Positions 36,109 to 45,627 of a stretch of DNA of 64,000 bases are shown piece by piece (position 1 is the first letter of the stretch; each line of letters starts with the position of its first letter). This DNA comes from JAURNZ01 sp036337715 (lineage in GTDB: Bacteria; Pseudomonadota; Gammaproteobacteria; Comchoanobacterales; Comchoanobacteraceae). A program made the position numbers and the translations under genes. Under the pieces are notes generated by a model. That model searched no databases and was not told the origin of the DNA. It saw nothing but the letters and a program-made list of their open reading frames with translations. Location: assembly GCA_036337715.1 (NCBI GenBank), contig JAYZDS010000005.1:1-64000 (forward strand). Direction: 5' to 3'.

Positions 36109-36959
36109 TGAATGGAATTTTATTACTTGATAAACCTACAGGGATTTCATCATTCAAAGCAATTTATCAAGTTCGAAAATTATTAGATATAAAAAAAATC
36201 GGTCATTGCGGTACACTTGATCCATTAGCCACAGGGATGCTTCCAATCATGGTCAATGAAGCCACAAAATATAGTCAATATATAATCTCTAGCGACAAAT
36301 CGTATATCGTAGAAATGACTTTAGGCTTTACTAGCGACACATTTGATACTGAAGGCAAGGTAGTACAACATGATGAATTTAATGTTGATTTAAAAAAAAT
36401 TGAAGAAACGCTTGATCAATTTAGAGGGGAACAAGAACAGTTACCACCCAAATATTCAGCACTTAAAGTAAATGGTTCTCGTGCTTATGATTTAGCAAGA
36501 AAAGGCATTGAATTTGAATTAACAAAAAGAAAAATAAATATAAAAAAATTAACTTTATTAAATTTAGAAAAAAATGTTATATCTTTAGAAGTTGAGTGCT
36601 CTAAAGGGACTTATATCCGTTCATTGGTGCATGATATAGGACAAAGGCTTGGCTGTGGTGCAATCATGTCTAGGCTACATCGACAATGGGTCAGTCCATT
36701 TAATAAAAATACAATGTATCCTATTGACTTAATAAATGAGACCAAATTAATAAAAATTGAATCAATTTTTAAACAATCCATACAATTAAATGATAAAGAC
36801 ATCTTAAAAATACAATTTGGCCAGTCTGTTCCTTTTAATCAACCTATTACATTTAATAAAAATGAACCCATTGCCATTCATACCATGTGCAACAATTTTA
36901 TTGGTATTGGAATAATAGAAAACAATGCTATTAGAGCCAAAAGACTCCTATCAAATTAA
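36108..36959 (+). CDS. truB: tRNA pseudouridine55 synthase TruB
   Basis: TruB makes pseudouridine 55 in the T loop of tRNAs. The catalytic aspartate lies in HCGTLDPLATGMLP. Other family motifs are LDKPTGISSF at the N-terminus, PPKYSALKVNGSRAYDLARKG, and SKGTYIRSLVHDIG. The 283-residue length is normal, and a short C-terminal PUA-like region is present. A separate rpsO promoter lies just after it. Confidence 0.96.
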   Translation: MNGILLLDKPTGISSFKAIYQVRKLLDIKKIGHCGTLDPLATGMLPIMVNEATKYSQYIISSDKSYIVEMTLGFTSDTFDTEGKVVQHDEFNVDLKKIEETLDQFRGEQEQLPPKYSALKVNGSRAYDLARKGIEFELTKRKINIKKLTLLNLEKNVISLEVECSKGTYIRSLVHDIGQRLGCGAIMSRLHRQWVSPFNKNTMYPIDLINETKLIKIESIFKQSIQLNDKDILKIQFGQSVPFNQPITFNKNEPIAIHTMCNNFIGIGIIENNAIRAKRLLSN

Positions 36960-36969
36960 CAGACTAAGC

Positions 36970-36998
36970 TTGCATGTTAACTAAAAGGTGTTTAATAT
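36970..36998 (+). promoter_or_regulatory. Candidate promoter of rpsO
   Basis: TTGCAT, 17 bases, TAATAT, leaving a leader of about 24 bases before the rpsO ATG, with GGAG at 37015-37018. E. coli also has a separate rpsO promoter between truB and rpsO. Confidence 0.45.
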
Positions 36999-37028
36999 AT
37001 GTAAGATGCATAATGGAGCAATATATAG

Positions 37029-37292
37029 ATGACAGCATTAAATAAGCAAAAAATCATTGAAGAAGCACAGACAAAAAAAAATGATACAGGTTCACCTGAA
37101 GTAGTCATAAGTCTTCTTACACATAGAATAAAACAACTGACAGAACATTTAAAAAATAACAACAATGACAATCATACACGTTTTGGCATGATGAAGTTAA
37201 TAAGCCAAAGAAAGCGACTACTCAAATATCTGAAGGGAAGCTCTCAAGAACGATATTCAGCACTAATTAAAAAATTAGGCTTAAGAAGATAA
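37029..37292 (+). CDS. rpsO: 30S ribosomal protein S15
   Basis: S15 binds the central domain of 16S rRNA early in 30S assembly. The 87-residue protein has the invariant DTGSPEVVISLLTHRI and the RKRLLKYLK region. It is followed 18 bases later by pnp without a visible terminator. In E. coli S15 represses its own translation through the mRNA leader; the short leader here makes that pseudoknot uncertain. Confidence 0.97.
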   Translation: MTALNKQKIIEEAQTKKNDTGSPEVVISLLTHRIKQLTEHLKNNNNDNHTRFGMMKLISQRKRLLKYLKGSSQERYSALIKKLGLRR

Positions 37293-37310
37293 TTTTAAAA
37301 GGAAGATTAA

Positions 37311-39404
37311 ATGACCATAAAATACAATTTTGAACTAGCTGGACAATCATACCAACTAGAACATGGCCGTTTTGCTAAACACGCAGATGGATCAGTTTTT
37401 TTAACAGTAGGTGATTGCCAAGTCATAGCAACCGTATGCTGGTCAAAAGATTTCACGGTCGAAAACAGCTTCTTTCCTATGGTTGTTGACTATCAAGAAA
37501 AATACGCTGCTGGCGGAAGATTTCCAGGTGGGTTTAAAAAAAGAGAAGGACCACTATCAGAAGCAGAAATATTAAAATGTCGAATCATTGATCGAACCCT
37601 TAGACCAAGGTTTCCAAAAGATTTCAATCAAAACCTTCATATTGTTGTACAGGTTGTTTCTATTGATCCGCAAATAGAAACTGACGTACCATCATTAATT
37701 GCTGCTAGTGCTGCTTTAAAAATAACTGGATTACCAATTAGTAATACTGTAGCTGGAACTAGAATCGTAAAATCTGGTGATGATTACATTGCAAATCCAT
37801 CAATTGATATTACAAAGAATGCAACCTTAGACTTATTTGTGTCTGGTAATGGCACTGAAACGGTTATGGTTGAAGCTGGTGCAAAAGAAGTAACAGAAGA
37901 AAATATACTTAAAGCACTAGAAATTGCATCTAGACATCTTGACGAAACAACTAAACAAATTGATGCATTTGTAGACAAGATAAATCCTACACTTGTAACA
38001 CTACCTGTTAAAGAAGAAAACCCTGACATTGCTAAAATACAAAAAGAGATTCAAAAATTTAATAAAGATTTTGTCAAAGTAATTGGAATAACTGAAAAAG
38101 GCAAAAGACTTGACGCATTTAGCACTTTAAAGAATAGTATTGTAGAAAAATTGTTACCTTCTTACCCTGAAGCTAATTCAATCATCAATGAAATCATTTC
38201 AAACTATTATCAAACCATTGTAAGAAAAAATGTATTAGAAAAAGAACAACGTATCGATGGAAGAAAAATTGATCAAGTACGTACACTTGATATAGAAGCA
38301 AGCATATTAAAGCGTGTACATGGCTCTGCCCTTTTTATTAGAGGTGAAACAACATCGCTAACATCACTTACATTAGGAAGCAGTGAAAAAGATGCTCAAA
38401 TCATTGATGTACCATCTGGTGAGAGCAAGGATAGATTTTTACTCCACTATAATTTTCCACCGTTTTCGACTGGTGAATGTGGATTTATAGGCAGTCCGAA
38501 AAGACGAGAAATTGGTCATGGTAACTTAGCAAAAAAAGCCCTTATTCCCATGCTTCCAACGACTGATGACTTTCCGTATAGTTTGAGATTGGTATCGGAT
38601 ATACTTGATTCAAATGGCTCTAGCTCTATGGCAACAGTTTGTGCAGGCTCATTAGCATTGATGGATGCAGGTGTGCCAATAAAGAAACATGTGGCAGGAA
38701 TAGCAATGGGACTGGTTACAAATGATAAAACATTTAAAGTACTTACAGATATTCTTGGTGACGAAGATCACCTTGGTGACATGGATTTCAAAGTAGCTGG
38801 TACTGAAGCCGGTATAACTGCACTACAAATGGATATTAAAATCACAAGCATTGATTTACCAATTTTAACAGAAGCTCTAACTCATGCTAAGAAAGCCCGT
38901 TTACACATACTTAAAGCAATGAATGAGACACTTGATAAACCAAGAACTGAACTTTCTAAATTTGCGCCTAAAGTAACGTCTTTTAAAGTTAATCCAGCCA
39001 AAATTAAAGTAATTATTGGCAAAGGTGGAAGTACAATTAAAGAAATTATCGAGAAATTTGGTGTTAACGTAGATATAGACGACTCTGGTTTAGTTAAGAT
39101 AAGTTCATCAGACCCTGAAGTTGCTGAATCAGCTCAAACCTATATCAAAGATTTAATCGCTGATGTAGAAGTTGGTCAAAAATATAAAGGGACCATAATT
39201 AAAATTCTAGATTTTGGGGCATTTGTTAAATTACCTGTTGGAAAAGATGGTTTTTTACATATCTCTCAAATCAGCGAAGAACATGTCTACAACATCAATG
39301 ATCATATCAAAGTGAATGATGAAATTGACGTTATTGTCTCTGAGATTGATAGACAAAATAGAATTAAACTAACATTAAAGGAACAAAAAAGTCCTGATTC
39401 GTAA
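37311..39404 (+). CDS. pnp: Polynucleotide phosphorylase
   Basis: PNPase degrades RNA 3' to 5' by phosphorolysis. The 697-residue protein has two RNase PH domains (with SFFPMVVDYQEKYAAG and FNFPPFSTGE-like YNFPPFSTGE), a KH domain (VIIGKGGSTIKEI) and a C-terminal S1 domain (DFGAFVKLPVGKDGFLHIS). AAAGGAAG precedes the ATG. With enolase it is a possible degradosome component, but no rne gene is visible in this window. Confidence 0.97.
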   Translation: MTIKYNFELAGQSYQLEHGRFAKHADGSVFLTVGDCQVIATVCWSKDFTVENSFFPMVVDYQEKYAAGGRFPGGFKKREGPLSEAEILKCRIIDRTLRPRFPKDFNQNLHIVVQVVSIDPQIETDVPSLIAASAALKITGLPISNTVAGTRIVKSGDDYIANPSIDITKNATLDLFVSGNGTETVMVEAGAKEVTEENILKALEIASRHLDETTKQIDAFVDKINPTLVTLPVKEENPDIAKIQKEIQKFNKDFVKVIGITEKGKRLDAFSTLKNSIVEKLLPSYPEANSIINEIISNYYQTIVRKNVLEKEQRIDGRKIDQVRTLDIEASILKRVHGSALFIRGETTSLTSLTLGSSEKDAQIIDVPSGESKDRFLLHYNFPPFSTGECGFIGSPKRREIGHGNLAKKALIPMLPTTDDFPYSLRLVSDILDSNGSSSMATVCAGSLALMDAGVPIKKHVAGIAMGLVTNDKTFKVLTDILGDEDHLGDMDFKVAGTEAGITALQMDIKITSIDLPILTEALTHAKKARLHILKAMNETLDKPRTELSKFAPKVTSFKVNPAKIKVIIGKGGSTIKEIIEKFGVNVDIDDSGLVKISSSDPEVAESAQTYIKDLIADVEVGQKYKGTIIKILDFGAFVKLPVGKDGFLHISQISEEHVYNINDHIKVNDEIDVIVSEIDRQNRIKLTLKEQKSPDS

Positions 39405-39406
39405 AA

Positions 39407-40618
39407 GTGAATAAACAAACTCAGTTAGATACAACATTTCAACCTGAATCCATTACATTCTTAACAACATTAAGTGCATGTATTAATACTTTGTATTTTA
39501 TTTCTGCACTTGGCATGGGTATATTTAGTGTGTCTGTCATAGGTATTACATACTTAGTACTTGTTTCTTTTATTGTTATAGGTATATCTCTATTCGTATC
39601 TTGGATCGAAAAAAAGAATCATGATAATCAAAATATCCAATTTAAAATCTTACAAAACATTAAAGATAAAAAGTTAAAAGATTTAGTTTTTCCAAAGAAA
39701 ATATTAGATAATTTGAATGCTATGTCAGAAACGTATTCATGGCGACTTTATATGCTGCTTTTTATGTGCATCATTGCTGACATCTTAGTTTTTTCAACCT
39801 TATTATCGACATTTACTTTCTTTATATTTGGACCAGCCCTACTTCAGGAATTTGCTTTTCAACTTTTTTTAATTTGTTTCTCAACAGTCATATCACTCAT
39901 TTTGTGTTGCTTTAGAAGTTATAATTATGACATAATTATTAATAACAGAAATAAAATTAAGCATTTTGCAATTGATATTATTGCTGACAAAACAAGCCCA
40001 AACTGTAGTATAAAAGCGCAACAGTTAACAAATTCTGAATTTTTTATTGGTATTTTATTAGGTGTTATCACCACTTTAATTTTATTTTTTCTAATCAATC
40101 ACCTCCTCCTTTTAAGCCAAACCAATATATTTAGTTTGAAATTAATTCATCTCATTACTATGATTGAAAGTTACATTCACGGTTATTCTTTATTAGCATC
40201 TACGGTTGTTGGATTTATTGTTTATAGAATTTATTGCTCTTTTAAATTAAATAATCCTGATTGGCAGTTAATTAATTCATTCATTAACGTTATATCCACC
40301 TACGTTATTGTAATTATTTTTAGCCAGCGTTTTATCATTTTATTTGTAACCCTTTTTTCTATTCCAATAGCTGGGCCCCAAATAGCGTTAGCAAACTTTT
40401 TAATTCCTGTCATAGCATCGGTAATCTCAATTTTTCATGCCTATTCTTTCTTTACATTCTATAGTGATGAGCGTGAGCTAAATTTAAATGTGGATGAAAT
40501 ACAACGGCACTTACCCTCAGATTGCTTAATTCATGACAAAGGCTTTACAAATAAGGAGCCTAGCGTAAATCTTGATGGCACAAACGAAAACATATCCGAA
40601 AAAGGAAACACCCTTTGA
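39407..40618 (+). CDS. Multi-spanning membrane protein, unknown
   Basis: I do not recognise this 403-residue protein. It has a hydrophilic N-terminus of about 18 residues, several hydrophobic spans (about 19-66, 112-166, 211-240, 263-280 and 295-350) and a polar C-terminal tail of about 50 residues. The ORF starts with GTG at 39407, two bases after the pnp stop, with no strong binding site close by, so it may depend on translational coupling. Its stop overlaps the murC start by four bases. The long loop and tail contain no motif I can name. Confidence 0.7.
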   Translation: MNKQTQLDTTFQPESITFLTTLSACINTLYFISALGMGIFSVSVIGITYLVLVSFIVIGISLFVSWIEKKNHDNQNIQFKILQNIKDKKLKDLVFPKKILDNLNAMSETYSWRLYMLLFMCIIADILVFSTLLSTFTFFIFGPALLQEFAFQLFLICFSTVISLILCCFRSYNYDIIINNRNKIKHFAIDIIADKTSPNCSIKAQQLTNSEFFIGILLGVITTLILFFLINHLLLLSQTNIFSLKLIHLITMIESYIHGYSLLASTVVGFIVYRIYCSFKLNNPDWQLINSFINVISTYVIVIIFSQRFIILFVTLFSIPIAGPQIALANFLIPVIASVISIFHAYSFFTFYSDERELNLNVDEIQRHLPSDCLIHDKGFTNKEPSVNLDGTNENISEKGNTL

Positions 40619-41982
40619 TAAAAAAAATTCACTTTTTAGGCATTCTTGGCTCTGGTATGAGTAGTCTAGCAATATTTACTCAAGAATATGGCCATCAAAT
40701 TACTGGATCTGATTTAGTTAATCCATGTAACAAAAAACTACCAAACTGGCTTAACCCAAATTCGTATACAGATTCATACAATCAAGCATTTATTGATGAA
40801 GCTGATTATGTCGTATATTCAAGTGCCATTGGGGACGATCACATTGAATTACAATATGCGAAAAAGCTTAATAAAAAAATATTACATAGATCAGAATTAA
40901 TTAATATTTTCACTGCTGAAAAAAAAGTTATAAGCATTGCAGGCACTCATGGTAAAACCACTACTTCATCAATTATGTCATGGTTGTTTGAACAAGGTAA
41001 TTGTCAACCAAGTTTTATTATTGGTGGCATACCTGCAAATATGCCAAGTGCAAAATTTAATCAAGGCGAGCATTTAATTTTAGAGGCTGATGAAAGTGAT
41101 GGATCATTTTTAAAATATAAATCTGATATTTGTATCATCACTAATATTGAACCCGATCACCTTGAAAATCATAATCATTCAATAGCATCCTATTTAGATA
41201 AATTTAAAACATTTATCACTAAAACAAAAATCTGTATCTATAACATACATGATCAGTATTCAAATCAACTAATTAAACATATTAAAAACACCGAATTTCA
41301 CTCCTTTGGATTTGATAGTCACGCAGACTTTCAGATAACTCATATAGAAAATAAGGATTTAATACAATTAATAACACTTAAATTACCTTGTGGTGATACA
41401 ACCGTAATTAAGACATCATTACTTGGAAAGTATAATGCAGAAAACGTGGTTGCTGCCTGGATTGGTGGGTATTTTCAAAACATAGATAAAGACAATCTAT
41501 CTAAACATGTGGAAGGCTTTAAGGGTGTCAATAGACGTTGTGAACACATTGGTTCAATTAAACTAAATACAAAAAGTATTCCCATATTTGACGATTACGG
41601 CCATCACCCAACTGAATGTCATTCCGTATTATCTGAATATCGACGTCAAAATAAGAAAATAATTCATATTTTTCAGCCGCATAGATATTCGAGACTCAAT
41701 CACTTTTTTGATGAATTCATCCATGCATTATCACTTAGTGATATATTACTAATTAGTGATGTATTTTCTGCCGGAGAAGAGAAACTCAATATGAAAGACA
41801 GTCATGACTTAGTTTTAAGCATCAAAAATTTAAATAAGCAAGTATTCTACATCAATGACAATCATGAAATAGTTGATATTGTAAATCAATTTATAGACAA
41901 TGACAGTATCGTATTATTTCAGGGTGCTGGCAACATCAGCAAAATAGCTCATGAGTGTGTAGCAATATGGAACCAAAACTAA
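40615..41982 (+). CDS. murC: UDP-N-acetylmuramate-L-alanine ligase MurC
   Basis: MurC adds L-alanine to UDP-MurNAc, the first peptide step in peptidoglycan precursor synthesis. The 455 residues contain the ATP loop GTHGKTTT (near 109), EADESDGSFL, DDYGHHPTE and FQPHRYSR, which distinguish MurC from the related Mpl. It starts with TTG, with AAAGGAAA upstream and a TTGA overlap with the previous gene. Its end overlaps murB by 16 bases. Confidence 0.96.
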   Translation: MIKKIHFLGILGSGMSSLAIFTQEYGHQITGSDLVNPCNKKLPNWLNPNSYTDSYNQAFIDEADYVVYSSAIGDDHIELQYAKKLNKKILHRSELINIFTAEKKVISIAGTHGKTTTSSIMSWLFEQGNCQPSFIIGGIPANMPSAKFNQGEHLILEADESDGSFLKYKSDICIITNIEPDHLENHNHSIASYLDKFKTFITKTKICIYNIHDQYSNQLIKHIKNTEFHSFGFDSHADFQITHIENKDLIQLITLKLPCGDTTVIKTSLLGKYNAENVVAAWIGGYFQNIDKDNLSKHVEGFKGVNRRCEHIGSIKLNTKSIPIFDDYGHHPTECHSVLSEYRRQNKKIIHIFQPHRYSRLNHFFDEFIHALSLSDILLISDVFSAGEEKLNMKDSHDLVLSIKNLNKQVFYINDNHEIVDIVNQFIDNDSIVLFQGAGNISKIAHECVAIWNQN

Positions 41983-42809
41983 ATTATTCCTTAAAAAAAC
42001 ACAATAGTTGGCACATACCATCGGTTGGAGAAGAAGTTTATATTCCAAACACAACAGAGGAATTATCTGCAATCATTCAAAAGATAAAAACATTTGGACT
42101 TTGGGTTGGGCTAGGCAGTAATATTCTATTGCCTGAGAAAATAAAACAACCAGTTATATTACCTCAGAAATTCATCAATACCATTCATACTGAAGAAAAT
42201 TATATTTATGCTCAAGCTGGTGTTACATGTTCAAAAATGGCAAAAAAATGTATTACGCTTGGATACGAAAAAAGTATTTTTTTTGGTGGTATCCCGGGTA
42301 CCATTGGTGGCGCATTAAATATGAATGCAGGCGCTTTTGGTTCTGAGACATGGGATCATGTTATATTTGTAGATGTCATTGATATACAGGGTAATATACA
42401 ACGAATCAAGCCTGATATGTTTGATGTTTCATACAGGCATATTAATAAACCTTTTCCATTAAAATTTATTGGTGCAGGCTTTAGGTTTGATGTTGGTTGC
42501 CCGGATAAGGCATCAGCCGAACTTAAAAAACTAATAGAAAAAAGAAATCTCTCTCAACCCATTGGTACATTTAATTGTGGGTCTGTATTCAAAAACCCCT
42601 ACCCTCATCATGCAGCTAAATTAATAGAATCATGCGATTTAAAGGGATATACCTATAAAGGTGCTCAAGTATCTCCAAAGCATGCTAATTTCATCATTAA
42701 TATTGGCGATGCAACCTACGAGTCGATACTTAAGGTAATCAATCATGTTAAAAAAACAGTTTTTGAGAATACCAATATCCAGTTATGTAATGAAGTTATC
42801 ATATTGTAG
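41967..42809 (+). CDS. murB: UDP-N-acetylenolpyruvoylglucosamine reductase MurB
   Basis: MurB reduces UDP-GlcNAc-enolpyruvate to UDP-MurNAc, supplying MurC. The 280-residue flavoprotein shows the FAD-binding GLGSNIL and GIPGTIGGALNMNAGAFG, the catalytic serine in NCGSVFKNP, and a final glutamate in LCNEVIIL. I start at the ATG at 41967; a GTG at 41955 is four codons earlier. The usual ddl and ftsQAZ genes do not follow; instead the gene meets mscS head-on with seven bases between. Confidence 0.95.
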   Translation: MEPKLNYSLKKHNSWHIPSVGEEVYIPNTTEELSAIIQKIKTFGLWVGLGSNILLPEKIKQPVILPQKFINTIHTEENYIYAQAGVTCSKMAKKCITLGYEKSIFFGGIPGTIGGALNMNAGAFGSETWDHVIFVDVIDIQGNIQRIKPDMFDVSYRHINKPFPLKFIGAGFRFDVGCPDKASAELKKLIEKRNLSQPIGTFNCGSVFKNPYPHHAAKLIESCDLKGYTYKGAQVSPKHANFIINIGDATYESILKVINHVKKTVFENTNIQLCNEVIIL

Positions 42810-42816
42810 GTAGCTA

Positions 42817-43992
42817 TCAAGACAGTTTGTACATATCTTCTATTCTAACAACCATTTTATTGAAAGGAATTTCAATTTTGTTTTTCCTAAAAGCATTAAG
42901 CAAGTTGGTTCTTATATTTAATTGTGCTTCTAGAAAATCTTTTGGCCTTACATAAACCCAAAACTTAAGTGTAATGGCACTATCGCCAAAGTTTTCTATA
43001 CCACCCAGTGAATTAGGGATTTTCAAGATAAGTGGAATATCATTTAATGTATCAAGACCTACTTTTAATGCTTTTTCTATTTTTGTTTCATAATCAACAT
43101 CGACAAGTAATTCAATTCTTCTGTATCGACAAGTAGAATAATTTGAAATACCTTTATCATGTAATGACAAAGCATTTGGCATGAATAAAGTTTCACCAGA
43201 AAATGTCCTCATTTCTGTATAAAGAAAATTAATATCAACAACCGTTCCAATTTCAGTATCAATTCTAACTATGTTTCCAATTTTATATGGTCTAAAGATA
43301 ACAAGTAAAATACCCGCTGCTAGGTTTGCTAATGAGGTTTGCAATGAAAGACCAATAGCTAAACTGGCCGCACCTATAATTGTAAGTATAGGTGCTGTAC
43401 TTACTTCAAAAATTTGCATAATTACAATAGTAAAAACCACTATCATAATAATTAGAAACATTCTTGATGTAAAAATAACAACCGTTTTATCTATATGCTT
43501 ACTATCTAAATAGATAATTAATCGTTCCTGTGTATATAAAAATATAGACATGATAAGAAAAAATATAATTGTTGAAGATAGAATAGTATTCATCAAAGGC
43601 GATATATTACATAATTCAAATACGGCATAAAGAATTAAAAATAGTATCGATGAGCCTAATAAGAATTTAACTTTTCTTACTATATTGTGATTCGACGAGA
43701 TACTTAACAAATGATGAATTAACAATCTTTTAAATAAATAAGAAGTGGAGATGATTATTGCAAAAATGAGCACATCAATATCAAATAACGTGCTTTCATC
43801 CAGATTAAAATAAACGGAAATCAGTTGCACACAAGCCAACAGAGAAAACGATAATATGATTCTATTGAGAATATACAGTCCTAATCTATATCTTTTTAAA
43901 GAAAGTTTATTAATCACTTTTTTTTCATATTTTATACTATAAAAGGACAGTATCAATACCAAAATTGCTAATAATGCATACCAGATAATCAT
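42817..43992 (-). CDS. MscS-family mechanosensitive channel
   Basis: MscS channels release solutes on hypoosmotic shock. The 391-residue protein has about five hydrophobic spans. The pore helix is SLAIGLSLQTSLANLAAGILLVIFRP-like, seen as GAASLAIGLSLQ and LANLAAGILL, followed by the beta domain (IGTVVDINFLYTEMRT) and a mixed C-terminal domain. It has more spans than E. coli MscS, so it is a mid-size member. It is convergent with murB. Confidence 0.9.
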   Translation of the reverse strand: MIIWYALLAILVLILSFYSIKYEKKVINKLSLKRYRLGLYILNRIILSFSLLACVQLISVYFNLDESTLFDIDVLIFAIIISTSYLFKRLLIHHLLSISSNHNIVRKVKFLLGSSILFLILYAVFELCNISPLMNTILSSTIIFFLIMSIFLYTQERLIIYLDSKHIDKTVVIFTSRMFLIIMIVVFTIVIMQIFEVSTAPILTIIGAASLAIGLSLQTSLANLAAGILLVIFRPYKIGNIVRIDTEIGTVVDINFLYTEMRTFSGETLFMPNALSLHDKGISNYSTCRYRRIELLVDVDYETKIEKALKVGLDTLNDIPLILKIPNSLGGIENFGDSAITLKFWVYVRPKDFLEAQLNIRTNLLNAFRKNKIEIPFNKMVVRIEDMYKLS

Positions 43993-44053
43993 AATAAAAT
44001 TTCCTTACTTATCCTAAAGTATAGGATTTATTTATTAAAATGTCTTTTTTTAT

Positions 44054-44788
44054 TTAATTACAAATCTTTTGGAAATGATACAAACAAATACTACATGCCA
44101 TTGATATATTGAGTGATTGAAATGCGTCATTTGTTGGTATTGAAAATAGATAATCCAATTCTTTTAAAATAACAGGTCTAATTCCCTTCCCTTCTGAACC
44201 AAATACAATGAGTGATGGCTTCTTATCTTTATAAGTTGTTAATAAGTATTCAGCATGTTCTGAAGTACCGAATATCCAAACACCTAATTTTTTTAATTTA
44301 AGAATTGACTGGTGTAAATTATTTACAATATAAATTGGCAAACACGATGCAGCGCCTGCTGAAATTTTATGAACAAGTGGTGTTATTGAACAGTTATTAT
44401 GCTTTTGAATAATAATACCAGTTGCGTTTAAAGCTTTTGCCGAACGGATACAAGAACCCAAATTCTGAGGATCTGTGATACCATCAAATGCCACTAAACA
44501 AAGATCGTCATAATGTTCTGAAATTAAATCTTCTATGGATACTTGTTTAAAATTTAAATCAACCAGTGCTGCAATTTTTTGATTACCTTTAGGGAAATCT
44601 TTAAAAAAATTAGATTCTACTGTTGAAACTGGAAATTTATATTTATCTTTAAATAAATTGATTAACTGTTTTTGATTTTCTGCAATTTTCAATTCCTTAA
44701 CGGCATACGAATGATACTTTAATGCCGATTCAACGGCATGTAAACCATACAACCAAGAATAAGAATTTGTGTTTTTTAAACTTTTCAC
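44054..44788 (-). CDS. rlmB: 23S rRNA (guanosine-2'-O)-methyltransferase, RlmB-like
   Basis: A SpoU/TrmH-family enzyme; RlmB methylates G2251 of 23S rRNA. The 244-residue protein has an N-terminal substrate domain (WLYGLHAVESAL) and the three SPOUT motifs: ITDPQNLGSCIRSA, IVFGSEGKGI and SLNISMACSICLY. Assignment to RlmB rather than another SpoU enzyme rests on the N-terminal domain and length. It is divergent from rlpA, with 37 bases between. Confidence 0.88.
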   Translation of the reverse strand: MKSLKNTNSYSWLYGLHAVESALKYHSYAVKELKIAENQKQLINLFKDKYKFPVSTVESNFFKDFPKGNQKIAALVDLNFKQVSIEDLISEHYDDLCLVAFDGITDPQNLGSCIRSAKALNATGIIIQKHNNCSITPLVHKISAGAASCLPIYIVNNLHQSILKLKKLGVWIFGTSEHAEYLLTTYKDKKPSLIVFGSEGKGIRPVILKELDYLFSIPTNDAFQSLNISMACSICLYHFQKICN

Positions 44789-44825
44789 TTGAATATTGTA
44801 TAAAATTTAGTGAATATTTTAAACT

Positions 44826-45584
44826 ATGTACTTCAAGATTGTGGCACACTTTTTTATTTTTTTATGTTTACTATTGTTTAGTGGCTGTGAAAATAACAAT
44901 CAGCTTTATAATCCTGACTTTGATCCTAAAAAAATTCAAAAAGTTAAAGTAAAAAAAGAAAAAATCAACATTAGGGGAAAGAAAAACTACAGACTCTTTG
45001 GTGATTACTTTGAGGTTGACAAATATCGAGATGATTTTCATCAAAAAGGACTGGCATCATGGTATGTTGGTTCCAATCGTGAGAGTGTAACGGCAATCAA
45101 TGAAGTATATGATCCTAACTTATTGACTGCAGCTCATAGAACATTACCGTTACCATGTTACGCCAAGATAACTAATCTTGATAATGGACGTTCCATCGTT
45201 GTAAGAATAAATGACAGAGGACCATATGTCCCTCACAGGATTCTTGACTTATCCTATGCAGCTGCATATGAACTGGGTATGTTAAAAAAAGGATTAGCAT
45301 TAGTACAAATTGATACTCTAAATCATGGCGAAGATATCGATATTCCAATGACTTCAATAAAATATGGGCCATTTAAAGAAAAGCATTTAGCTAAACGACT
45401 TGAAAGAAAATTCAAGAATAAAACAACTTTAATTTCAGATGAAGCAATCAAGGGATATTATATTATTATTGGACCATTCAATTCTCAAATACAATTAGAC
45501 CGTGCAAGAGCTTATTTACGACACTTAAAACAAAACAAAGCCAAATTAAAAACACTTAGATCAAAGGACTTAAAAAAAGTTTAA
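44826..45584 (+). CDS. rlpA: RlpA-like septal lipoprotein with SPOR domain
   Basis: RlpA is an outer-membrane lipoprotein; in Pseudomonas it is a lytic transglycosylase acting on denuded glycans at the septum. The lipobox is LLFSGC with Cys21, a substrate for Lgt. The double-psi barrel (about 75-165) includes GLASWYVG, the AAHRTLPLPCYAKITN strand and the catalytic-type NDRGPY. The usual ANGE loop is changed to AINEVYD. A SPOR domain that binds denuded peptidoglycan occupies the C-terminus (GYYIIIGPF...). It precedes dacA as in many relatives. Confidence 0.93.
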   Translation: MYFKIVAHFFIFLCLLLFSGCENNNQLYNPDFDPKKIQKVKVKKEKINIRGKKNYRLFGDYFEVDKYRDDFHQKGLASWYVGSNRESVTAINEVYDPNLLTAAHRTLPLPCYAKITNLDNGRSIVVRINDRGPYVPHRILDLSYAAAYELGMLKKGLALVQIDTLNHGEDIDIPMTSIKYGPFKEKHLAKRLERKFKNKTTLISDEAIKGYYIIIGPFNSQIQLDRARAYLRHLKQNKAKLKTLRSKDLKKV

Positions 45585-45627
45585 TCGAACGCTTGGCATT
45601 TAGATAGAATTAAATTAAAATCATAAA

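Noticed and set aside
44722..44952. Plus-strand frame of 76 codons at the rlmB-rlpA boundary
   Set aside because: It overlaps both the rlmB start and the RlpA signal peptide in another frame and has no binding site.
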